Origin: Cytophagales bacterium
GTDB taxonomy: Bacteria > Bacteroidota > Bacteroidia > Cytophagales > JAHDFW01
Assembly: GCA_020627945.1 (NCBI GenBank)
Contig: JAHDFW010000020.1
Coordinates: 1 to 33,101 of the forward strand
Direction: 5' to 3'
DNA: 33,101 bases
The notes under the pieces are model-generated. The model had not been told where the DNA came from and did not search any database. It was given only the letters and a program-made list of their open reading frames with translations. Position numbers and translations under genes: made by a program. Below are positions 13,201-17,816 of the stretch, piece after piece; position 1 is the stretch's first letter, and the number at the start of each line of letters is the position of its first letter.

Positions 13201-13600
13201 GGATAACGATGAAGAGCGAAACACATTTAATTCAGAACCAGAGATTATGTTCAATTATTTGGGAGAATTTAATGTGAGCGATGACTCAGGGTTTGGAATC
13301 TCAAAAGTGAGCGTAGGATATGATGTAAACCCTGCTAATAAAAGAAATAGTATATTGGATATTTCTGGGATGATTACATCTAACGTTTTAAGTATGAGAA
13401 TTATTTACGATTCTGTGCTTTTGAGTGAGGAAGAGATTACGGAATTTGTAAAAGCCTTTGAAAATGGTTTGATTAGCATTATAGATCACTGTACTGGTAA
13501 GGAAGATGTAGAGAACACTGTAAGTGATTTTGAAAGTGACGATTTATCTGATGATGAATTAGACGATATTATGGATATGTTGGATGATATCGACCTGTAG
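20..13600 (+). CDS. Non-ribosomal peptide synthetase, 5'-truncated by the window edge: A-T / C-A-T / C-A-T-E / C-A-T-E, no thioesterase
   Basis: 4526-aa ORF with repeated A-domain cores (YTSGSTGNPKG, YGPTE, YKTGD, NGK), four T-domain motifs (GGHSLK, GGHSMK, GGDSIKA x2), C motifs HHIISDG/HHIIMDG and E motifs HHLVVDG/HHLMVDG plus RTVGWFTSLYP. The TTG at 20 is not a real start: A-domain sequence (GTAYIPIEKSNP) is readable upstream in another frame. Confidence 0.97.
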   Translation: MRNQIQCVKYVLRDSNAKLLISDLELDTECQVLRLDQLVLDEEQIELIDKTKPGLRSYVIYTSGSTGNPKGCEIKHENMLSYLSWANDYYFNRCDAQGNSALFTSLSFDLTITSIYLPLLRGKSLTIYDQELEIEEILKLVFQSDSEIDFIKITPAHASLLPYLGIENGNVKGIVVGGDELKKDQLKNMLQTGSSVVVFNEYGPTETTVGCSVKTLKSANEKITIGYPTGNASIYIVDQYLNLLPKGATGEIAVAGSGVGKGYFNLPDLTLEKFVVHPVLKTRIYKTGDLGYFTPDGEIQYLGRIDNQTKVRGYRIETGEVEHYMLKMEGCSNVVVTPASDLLYGYYVSDAEIPLNVFQEFLGEHLPAYMIPDIFVRMDKIPLTPNGKVDVKALPDPKVDREMEFVAPSTETEKVLAKIWQEILQIEQVGVTDNFFSLGGHSLKVTVLSSLILKTFEKEVSIKDIFSNPLLKNQAELIDHQDRAEFKELTQVKEASYYASTNAQKRLFLLNQLDLESTAYNIPAVLVLNGEPNISKMEQTFHEMISRHEVLRTRFYLNHGELVQSILSTDEVEFKINQINLESNDLSVLHKHIKPFDLDKPPLIRAVIGKSDLGQIYLLVDMHHIISDGVSVGTFIKEFGQLYNDEQLPELEIQYKDFANWQNSAEYKNKLAKQKTYWLKQFENPADPLDLPYSGSRPKKWVFDGASVTKTLSSEFTEKLRNFGTEHGLTNYMTLLTAFYVLLHKYSGQDDIVVGSPVSGRTHPSVKDLLGVFINTIAIRNWIISDLTLLDFTEQVKESALNGFENQDYPFETLVEDVETTRDMSRSPLFDVMFDYSKAGDKKLPTLDGVEMSVAESSRVTAKFDISFEATETEEGIKLSFDYSTRLFSQELIKQMLDHLELIIKSIVTEPSLVISKIDLTSDQERKMILEEFNDTHQPFSTDKTILDLIKEQTIAHPNNIAVVYQQENITYAQLEASSNQIANYLVEKGIKKDELVGIMVDRSPKMVIAALGVMKSGGAYVPIDPEYPQQRIDYLIEDSQVKILLTEEQLFDKITTQIDKVGLSSSAITSHSEESVNIEIRENQLAYVIYTSGSTGNPKGVMVEHRSVTNIAFSWNAHYHLNKFEVSLLQMASFSFDVFVGDLVRTLTSGGKMVICPSDVRLDPQSLHQLIAEHQINIFESTPALMFPLLDYIYTENLALDHMKLLILGSDSCNSDQFSQLMERFGKDLRIVNSYGVTEATIDSSYYETTLEELPKTSNVPIGKPLSNQQFLILSESNQLVPIGVEGELCIVGDNLARGYLNNPELTNEKFVVSPFDDSKRMYRTGDLAKWSKDGNVEFIGRKDYQVKIRGYRIELGEIESALNEIEGVANSAVIDKQGSDGFKYLCAYVVNDEPLKREEIESNLSKKLPDYMVPSFITEIESIPLTANGKVNRRVLQELDVEFGGEQEIVEPTTRREEKLLTIWRDLLDNNTLGIRHNFFKNGGHSMKAVQLVFRIEKELNLKITIRDIFENPTVEQLASIWNTFSENTYREIPIAANKEQYALSAAQRRIFILEQFDENSTTYNMPGAISVSGKVDVELVITSFNTLIDRHESLRTSFITTKDGGEQKILPAKEVQFVLEQKEATENQVEQILSDFVRPFNFSNPPLMRAILIKVEEEKHILGFDMHHIISDGESFKNLYHEFVQVYNGQQLDPLRIQYKDFALWQNEYFNSVLKNQKEFWLGQFDGEIPVLTLPYDFPRPGVQQFSGSTYNFEIPKPLASKINQISQQQGTSVYMTVLALYKVFLHHFSGQEDLVVGTPIAGRNHPDLEPLLGMFVNTLAIRSYPEAEVAFSSYLDEIKNKMLAAFDNQDYPFDQLVDDLDLERDLSRNPVFSAMFVYDVAEENKGTKINDLNFEPYRMEGKISKFDLTLTVTSQGDKMSCLFEYATSLFKEESIQKMSSRFISIIENVVDNVSLKIGEIQLVTEEEKELLINSFNDTKIDYPSNTNVLDLYCEQVKNKGSEIALTFAPSSLTYSELDAQVNQMANHLLSLERVNTNPLVGILLDRSDKMVITVLAVLKAGLAYVPIDVAYPNDRINFIIEDADVSLILSSSEYISREGINFNCPVVAIDEVDLSGVSSKDPNISIDDEDLCYVIYTSGSTGKPKGCELRHKNFYNYISWASSNYFDETNGNFGLYTSLSFDLTVTSIFAALVRGRSLHIYNPAQEVAEILEHTFGSHSDIDAVKITPAHISILQHLEIKESNVEVAIVGGEQMTKQHLDILLRLNPNMKVFNEYGPTEATVGCIVKQVTPADTKILIGKPIGNTRIYILDQNKNLVPIGLPGEIYIAGSQLAKGYLNRPELTQERFIENPLVEGERLYKTGDTALWTHEGEIEYIGRIDHQVKIKGHRIELGEIEHRINEIPNILEAVVIDRQDKNSNKYLCAYFVSNGNVKEEEIKSELSAELPDYMLPTFFVEVDRIPLTINGKINKKALPEPLGQLQENQEKIVDPSDQIEKVLADIWQEVLGIPKVGINSNFFSLGGDSIKAIQIAARFKNVGYKLDVQSIFKHPILKEQARVAVHFANTVEQVDVEGNASLTPIQRLFYKNFRGDFNHYNQSVIFASETRLDVTKLENVFNRLIAHHDQLRASFNSKEFEVKPIKDCSIKIQQFDFRGEENVHDAIKEKAEELQSSFDVAKAPLVRVAVFNTDQEDHMLVIIHHLVVDGISWRIILEDLTTLYKDLEATLPLKTNSFLDWATYLEIYANQWMFLNRNQFWLNGSVPNLERILIKKQDGKHEISNTRIELSEEVTEQLIKKASVAFNTQINDLLLTALAKGLDAFFKKGEYLIALEGHGRTLSDHDLDNSRTVGWFTSLYPVYMEAGNSENLEHTLIKNKEFLRKVPEQGVGYNIMSVLTDVENKEGFTNHPYVQVLFNYLGQFDDTLKQGDFKPSPFSAGSNNSSEYQDFPLEINGMVAKGKLSFDISGYGKFLSKNEVEEIAYAFEKSLLELIEYCCSRTSSIFTPSDYGLHSVSMEQFNSILNRFSYPIDKIYALSPMQQGMLFLNITESGEEDSYYEQSVFGIKGNLDLTRVEAAYNTLIQRHEIIRSNVVYENVDKPYTVIAKERFGKVYYEDLRELAESEQVKRVEEYCTQQKKIGFDVRTDLLMRLEVFQTSDDHFKIVWSNHHIIMDGWCLGILFSEFLQYYSNEDPTFTLPLPTPYSDYIDWLEGRNKDQALNYWSNLLQDYDQKMIVPGFIPGQAEAPRNFDFEEIKLTEKQQKALDKIGFDHQITAFNLIQSLWGVLLQKFNGSESAVFGAIVSGRPTDVNNVENIVGLFINMIPVRVDKTDTFIESVSNVQKQFRNSDINNFLPLNEVQNLTDLKGDLFDHFVLYESYPVDKETISESSANAALQLTELDSREITNYDFMVKILPGDTLNILFDYNSSVYDAVEVQKLAKTFNSMLEQVLANPKISLGNIEIISEDEKELVLYNNNQTKAPYPEEATLISLIEQQAFVRPERNALTFYDQKVTYSELNKRANQLAHSLIDLEIGTDDIVGLRIDRSIEMVISMLAIQKAGGAYMPMDPDIPKDRLSFLMEDSNSKILITDRVEDLNKNETYKIIDIGDSSSFSTIDTNPDMIASAHNLAYVIYTSGSTGTPKGVMVEHASAVNNIHWMQREYGIESKDVVLQKTPYTFDVSIWEFFVTLCFGGELILCEKDAIANVPRLVDLVETNSITYIHFVPSMLNVFLLALDNTQVSRMKTVKAIFASGEALNMDQVTKHYELFDIPLHNLYGPTEATVHASFVETKPTDTKVTIGKPVSNTQMYVLDEQLSPVPVGVPGELHIAGDALARGYLNRNELTDEKFVVNPFSEGKMYKTGDLACWTSEGVIEYLGRLDFQVKIRGYRIELGEIETVLSKHPSIEESRVIDRTDKHGNKYLCGYLVGAKDLIISKLKAYVAESLPDYMVPTYFIFLDEFPLNSSGKLDRKALPAPDQSNVEQEEYIAADSEVQKILVSVFEEVLNIDNVGVKDNFFSMGGDSIKAIMVASKLQQHDLKLDMKDLFSNPTIEQIEPFISELKYKVEQTPVNGDHVLIPIQQQFIEQNLQFPNNYNQSVMLFAKERLALDVWKLILDQIVKQHDVLRSRFDLENKSQIVSDNLDQQWYSLNEFEVNSEEEITTKAQEIHYSLDYTNGPGMASAIFHLNDESHVFLAIHHLMVDGVSWRILLEDINTLVNGGTMPLKTQSFKSWAEQLKEYANTPKLEAELNHWKSIEEEYTPTWIKPDSIYTYDTSETVNIKFTEEKTKQLLTEVNEAYTTEINDILLSAVAYALKEVSNLSSNIVYLEGHGRESLFENQNINRTVGWFTSLYPILLSSPGDDKDWASHIKSTKEALRKIPNKGIGYGVLRYLKDNDEERNTFNSEPEIMFNYLGEFNVSDDSGFGISKVSVGYDVNPANKRNSILDISGMITSNVLSMRIIYDSVLLSEEEITEFVKAFENGLISIIDHCTGKEDVENTVSDFESDDLSDDELDDIMDMLDDIDL
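1240..1440 (+). other. NRPS thiolation (carrier) domain T1
   Basis: DNFFSLGGHSLKV; phosphopantetheine Ser codon at 1343-1345. Confidence 0.93.
1507..2780 (+). other. NRPS condensation domain C2 (LCL-like)
   Basis: STNAQKRLFLLNQLD start motif and DMHHIISDGVS active site. Confidence 0.88.
2850..4340 (+). other. NRPS adenylation domain A2, predicted ornithine-activating
   Basis: Pocket residues read from FSFDVFVGD / NIFESTP / LLILGSD / VNSYGVTEATID give D-V-G-E-I-G-S-I-D-(K), identical to the remembered Orn code DVGEIGSIDK of gramicidin S/bacitracin synthetases. Confidence 0.78.
4391..4585 (+). other. NRPS thiolation domain T2
   Basis: HNFFKNGGHSMKAVQL; Ser codon at 4481-4483. Confidence 0.93.
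4648..5935 (+). other. NRPS condensation domain C3 (LCL-like)
   Basis: ALSAAQRRIFILEQFD and DMHHIISDGES. Confidence 0.88.
5995..7460 (+). other. NRPS adenylation domain A3, predicted Asn-activating
   Basis: Pocket read as D-L-T-K-I-G-E-V-G-(K), one conservative change from DLTKLGEVGK (Asn). Confidence 0.75.
7505..7690 (+). other. NRPS thiolation domain T3 (E-associated GGDS type)
   Basis: SNFFSLGGDSIKAIQ; Ser codon at 7601-7603; GGDS is typical of carrier domains preceding E domains. Confidence 0.92.
7758..9010 (+). other. NRPS epimerization domain E3
   Basis: LTPIQRLFYKNF, IIHHLVVDGISWRIILEDL, ALEGHGR, SRTVGWFTSLYPV, LFNYLGQF. Confidence 0.93.
9119..10430 (+). other. NRPS condensation domain C4 (DCL-like)
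   Basis: YALSPMQQGMLFL and HHIIMDGWCLG, typical of C domains accepting a D-configured donor; follows E3. Confidence 0.88.
10475..11950 (+). other. NRPS adenylation domain A4, Ser-like code with a deviation
   Basis: Pocket read as D-V-W-H-F-S-L-V-H-(K), matching the EntF-type Ser code DVWHFSLVDK except H at the position equivalent to 331. Confidence 0.65.
11990..12190 (+). other. NRPS thiolation domain T4 (E-associated GGDS type)
   Basis: DNFFSMGGDSIKAIMV; Ser codon at 12089-12091. Confidence 0.92.
12244..13480 (+). other. NRPS epimerization domain E4, terminal domain of the protein
   Basis: LIPIQQQFIEQNL, AIHHLMVDGVSWRILLEDI, LEGHGRE, NRTVGWFTSLYP, MFNYLGEF. Only a short acidic tail follows. 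Confidence 0.92.
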
Positions 13601-13635
13601 CGTAGGGTTTGAGTATTTAAGAATTGCTGACAAGT

Positions 13636-15960
13636 ATGAAAAAATTAGGACATATTTTAATATTGATGATAGCGTTTAGCTGGATAGCGCTTTCTTTTAT
13701 TGAGGTTTATAGCCCGTTTACAGCAATCGGTAAGATTTTGTCGTATCCAGGAGGAATCTACTCTAGGAACTTACCAGAAAGCACGTTAGATTTATCAGGG
13801 ACCAATCATGAGTTGGAGATTTCACTTGATGAACACGGTATTCCAACTATCGTTGGTAAAAGTTCTAAAGATGTAGCATTTGGATTAGGGTATATGCATG
13901 CCAGAGATCGTTATTTTCAGATGGAAATGATTACTCGAACCGTGCAAGGAGAGGTGTCTGCCTTAATGGGAGAGAAAACATTGAATCGAGACATCTTTTG
14001 GAAACCTCTTAAAACAGATGAGCTAGCGCAGAAAGAATGGGAGAATTTAAAAAAGCGTAAACCAAAAACTTACAATTACCTTTTGGCTTACAACAATGGA
14101 ATTCGTTATTATTTGGCCAACGAATCTTCGGGAACGCAAAGCTTTGAATACAGTTTACTAGGAGTTCAACCTAGAGAATGGAAAAATCATTATCCACTTT
14201 TACTTTCTTATTATATGAGTAAAATGTTGGCCTATAGTAGTAACGATCATTCTTGGGCAACAAATCTTAGTAACTTAAGTGAAGATATGTATTCGGAATG
14301 GTTTGATCATAGGAACATGGACCAATATGAGTACATGTATCAAGATACTTTTAAGTCACCCGAGTTAGAACCTAAAGTAGTAATTGATTCCAGCAAGTTG
14401 GATAGCTTGACACCTCTTAACTTAGAAGAGTTACAAAATAGTATTGTGGTTGGGAGTAATAATTGGGCTATTTCAGGTAGTAAGTCAGGTACAGGGAAAT
14501 CAATATTATGTAATGATACACATCTGGACATTATGTTGCCTAACCCTTGGTATCAGGCACATCTAAAGTGTGATGAATTTCATGTTCAGGGATTTACTAT
14601 TCCTTGTGTACCATATGTTATGACTGGAAATAATGAAAGAATTTCGTGGGGTATTACGAACTGCCATTGGGATGAAATTGATTTGTTTTCGCTTAAGGTA
14701 AATGACGATTCGACGGGTTACATGTTAAATGGTAATGAACAAAAATTCAAGGTGCAAACTAACGTTATTACCGTTAAAGGAGCAGAAGACTATGTTTGGA
14801 AAACACGTCATTGTGAGCATGGGTTGGTAAAAAAATCAGCAAGTGGAGTATATGCAGAAAAATGGTATGCTCTAGATTTTGAAAGTTCCATTTTTGCTTT
14901 TGAAAAAGTAATGAGAGCAAGAAATTGGTCACAATTCAAAGATGGGTTACGCGAATTCACGTTTCCCCCTCAGAACTTTGCTTATACAGACAGTGAAGGT
15001 AACGTTGGAATGATGAGTGCAGGAATATTACCGTTACGACCTGCAAATTATAAAGGAGAGATGTTAGATGGAACAAAACCTTTTGAGCCTAAGTATGTAC
15101 GTTTTGAGAATTTACCACAGGCACCCTTAAGTGATTCAGGCTATGTAAGTTCAGCAAACCAAGTACAGGGAAAAGCAAACTATTATATTCATCATTATTG
15201 GGGAGCACCTTATCGAGCTGAGAGAATCAATGAATTTATTGAAGCCAAAGAAAAGTTATTGGTAGATGATATGAGAATTCTTCAAACAGACAAGGTTGAT
15301 ATGTCAGTAAAACCGACTATAGCACTGTTTGATTCGATTCCGTTAAGTGGTAAACCAAAAGAGTGGGTGGGAGAGTTAAAAAGTTGGAATGGCGAAATGA
15401 ACCCTATTCTCAAAACTCCAATTAAGTATGCTTACTTACAAAAAGCTATTAATTACGTAATGAGTAAGGAAATGGAAAAGCAGGGTATTGATTGGATTCC
15501 AGAGTATCAAAACATTCTAAATACATTGGAAAAAGAAACGTTAGACTTTGGAAAACTACCAGATGTTAAATCTGAAACTTTGCTAAGAGCATCCTTAGAT
15601 TCAGCTGTCTTTTGGTACGATAAAAACGTTCAGGATAGTTTAAATTATGGTAGCTATTCACCATTTAATATGAAACATATTATTCCAATTCCAGGAATCG
15701 GAAAACAGGTGGACGGAAAAGGAGGAAGTTCATATACCGTTGATGTTAATGGTGCAGCACGTCATGGTGCAAGTATGAGAACGATAATAGAAATGGGGAT
15801 AACACCAAATGTTCAAACCATATTAGCAGGTGGTCAAAGTGGACGTGTAAATAGTCCGAATTATGCTGATCAGGTTGGTAAATGGAAGGTTGGTGAATAC
15901 AACATAATTGATTTTGGTATGAATTCTACCAAGAAGCCAAATATGGTTTTTAGAAAGTAA
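13636..15960 (+). CDS. Penicillin acylase family (peptidase S45) Ntn hydrolase with N-terminal signal/anchor
   Basis: DEHGIPTIVGKSSKDVAFGLGYMHARDRYFQMEM; autoprocessing region VGSNNWAISGSKSGTGKSILCNDTHL (candidate nucleophile Ser codon 14455-14457); C-terminal HGASMRTI...AGGQSGRVNSPNYADQ. Hydrophobic N-terminus MKKLGHILILMIAFSWIALSFI. ATG at 13636 preferred over the tracked TTG at 13624. Confidence 0.9.
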   Translation: MKKLGHILILMIAFSWIALSFIEVYSPFTAIGKILSYPGGIYSRNLPESTLDLSGTNHELEISLDEHGIPTIVGKSSKDVAFGLGYMHARDRYFQMEMITRTVQGEVSALMGEKTLNRDIFWKPLKTDELAQKEWENLKKRKPKTYNYLLAYNNGIRYYLANESSGTQSFEYSLLGVQPREWKNHYPLLLSYYMSKMLAYSSNDHSWATNLSNLSEDMYSEWFDHRNMDQYEYMYQDTFKSPELEPKVVIDSSKLDSLTPLNLEELQNSIVVGSNNWAISGSKSGTGKSILCNDTHLDIMLPNPWYQAHLKCDEFHVQGFTIPCVPYVMTGNNERISWGITNCHWDEIDLFSLKVNDDSTGYMLNGNEQKFKVQTNVITVKGAEDYVWKTRHCEHGLVKKSASGVYAEKWYALDFESSIFAFEKVMRARNWSQFKDGLREFTFPPQNFAYTDSEGNVGMMSAGILPLRPANYKGEMLDGTKPFEPKYVRFENLPQAPLSDSGYVSSANQVQGKANYYIHHYWGAPYRAERINEFIEAKEKLLVDDMRILQTDKVDMSVKPTIALFDSIPLSGKPKEWVGELKSWNGEMNPILKTPIKYAYLQKAINYVMSKEMEKQGIDWIPEYQNILNTLEKETLDFGKLPDVKSETLLRASLDSAVFWYDKNVQDSLNYGSYSPFNMKHIIPIPGIGKQVDGKGGSSYTVDVNGAARHGASMRTIIEMGITPNVQTILAGGQSGRVNSPNYADQVGKWKVGEYNIIDFGMNSTKKPNMVFRK

Positions 15961-15961
15961 C

Positions 15962-16375
15962 GTGAAAGCTATAGGTGAACAAAACAGAGCAGTAATTATG
16001 ACAAAAGATTTTAAAGAAAATATACTCGGGTGGTTTCTACTGTCGGTAATTATTTTAGTAATTCAAATGTTTGTTCCATGGCACCCGGTACAACTTACTT
16101 TGTTTATTGCTTTTGGGTTTTTCTTTGCTTTTTTTAGCACCCTGAAAAAAGTGTTTATTAAGGTTTTTGTTATTCAGGTTATAGTGTTTACGGCGCTTTA
16201 CTTTTTAAATGCTGCTAACAACAGTTTTATCACTAAAATTCTTGAAGCTCTTAATCAATCCGGAATGTGGGCGCCCATCGTTTTCGTTCTATTCAATGCT
16301 TTAACTACCGCCTTATGTTTTCAAATTGGAAGTTCAGTTAGAGCTATCACTTTCAAGGGGCGAATCAAAAAGTAA
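15962..16375 (+). CDS. Small multi-spanning membrane protein of unknown function
   Basis: 137 aa, several hydrophobic stretches (WFLLSVIILVIQMFV; LTLFIAFGFFFAFF; VFVIQVIVFTALYFL; WAPIVFVLFNALTTALCF). GTG start 1 nt after the acylase stop; an ATG lies in frame near 15998. Confidence 0.7.
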   Translation: MKAIGEQNRAVIMTKDFKENILGWFLLSVIILVIQMFVPWHPVQLTLFIAFGFFFAFFSTLKKVFIKVFVIQVIVFTALYFLNAANNSFITKILEALNQSGMWAPIVFVLFNALTTALCFQIGSSVRAITFKGRIKK

Positions 16376-16389
16376 AACGCTACGGAGCT

Positions 16390-17004
16390 TTGATTCATAT
16401 TTTATATTTTGAAGTAACTGATACTGTAATTCATGAGACAAACATTCATGAATTAATCAAACGTTACCCAGAAGAAGAGCGTGATAGAATTCTCAGATTT
16501 AGGTTTAAAAAAGATCAACTTCTTTCGGCAATAGGTATGAAAATGGTCGAGCAGAAGTTTGGAAATTTAGCGGGTTGGCAACGCACTGAATTAGGTAAAC
16601 CATTTTTAGATAAATCGAACATTAAATTCAGTATTAGTCATTCTGGAGATTATGTAGTTGCAGCCTTTTCTCAAATTCAGGAAGTAGGTCTGGACATTGA
16701 GCAGCAAAATGTACTTGATTTCAGCGATTTTACTCCAGTGTTTAGAGAAGAAGAAATAGAAGCCTTTGAAGATGTTAAGGATTTTTTTAATTCTTGGACA
16801 ATGAAAGAGGCTGTTATCAAAGTTCTAGGAACTGGATTTACTTTGGATGCTAGAAGTTTATATTTAGATCATGATAATATGACCTGTAAGAACCAAGGTG
16901 AATGGTTGTTGAAGCGTGTGCAAATTCACGAAGGTTACTCTTGTTGCCTGGCTATGCAAATTGGTACAGAAGAAGATCTTTACTTATCGAAGTTTACTTT
17001 ATAG
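16390..17004 (+). CDS. 4'-phosphopantetheinyl transferase (Sfp-type)
   Basis: GKPFLDKSNIKFSISHSGDYVVAAFS, EVGLDIEQ and FNSWTMKEAVIKVLGTGF are Sfp/PPTase motifs; TTG start; in an operon with the NRPS. Confidence 0.92.
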   Translation: MIHILYFEVTDTVIHETNIHELIKRYPEEERDRILRFRFKKDQLLSAIGMKMVEQKFGNLAGWQRTELGKPFLDKSNIKFSISHSGDYVVAAFSQIQEVGLDIEQQNVLDFSDFTPVFREEEIEAFEDVKDFFNSWTMKEAVIKVLGTGFTLDARSLYLDHDNMTCKNQGEWLLKRVQIHEGYSCCLAMQIGTEEDLYLSKFTL

Positions 17005-17673
17005 AGTTATAATTCCATTTTTCAAGGCGTATTTAGTAAGCCCAGCTACGTTCTTTACCCCAGTTTTTTCGTACAGGTTTTTTCTATGAAAATCTACCGT
17101 AGAAAGAGAGAGGTTCAAACTTTGCGAAATTTCCTTATTGGTATATTCGGAAGCAATTAGCCGCAAAACTTCTTTTTCACGTTCTGAAAGCATCACCCCA
17201 GATGGGTGTTTACGGCTAAAATCTATCAATTGCTTTACTACGCGATGATCAAAATATGTGTCACCTTCCATTACTTTTTGAATAGCATGAATTAGAACTT
17301 CTCGTGGGTTGTCTTTAAGTAAATAACCATGAACTCCCATATTAACAAGAGACTGAATGAACTCATTTTTTGCATGCATGGATAAGATGATAATCCGAAT
17401 TTTAGGAAACTTTTTTCGAACAATTTTTGCCGCATCAACACCGTCCATAATTGGCATTTCAATATCCAATAAAATCAGGTCGATATTTTTATTTACTTCC
17501 AGAAGTTGTACCAATTCTTGACCAGAACCGACTGTACCTGCAATGTTGATGTTCTCATTGGTCTCAAGAAAAAATGAAATAGTCTCTGTAACCAGATGGT
17601 GATCATCAGCAATAACTACATTTACCATCTGATTGGTAAGATTTGATTGGCTATTTTCTTTGTCAATAGTCAT
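16999..17673 (-). CDS. NarL/FixJ-family response regulator (REC + LuxR HTH)
   Basis: VVIADDHHLV, LILLDIEMPIMDG (phospho-acceptor Asp), LSEREKEVLRLIASEYTNKEISQSLNLSLSTVDFHRKNLYEKTGV. Confidence 0.95.
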   Translation of the reverse strand: MTIDKENSQSNLTNQMVNVVIADDHHLVTETISFFLETNENINIAGTVGSGQELVQLLEVNKNIDLILLDIEMPIMDGVDAAKIVRKKFPKIRIIILSMHAKNEFIQSLVNMGVHGYLLKDNPREVLIHAIQKVMEGDTYFDHRVVKQLIDFSRKHPSGVMLSEREKEVLRLIASEYTNKEISQSLNLSLSTVDFHRKNLYEKTGVKNVAGLTKYALKNGIITL

Positions 17674-17816
17674 GTATGTTTTAGCTTTCTAATTTTTTAA
17701 TAGGCTTTTGTTTAAAGATTATACATGTACCGATGGATTAAACCATTCATAATATAACTAAAATCTCAGTATTATAAAATTTATAAAACAATTAAAGCCC
17801 TAACCCCTGTCTTTAT

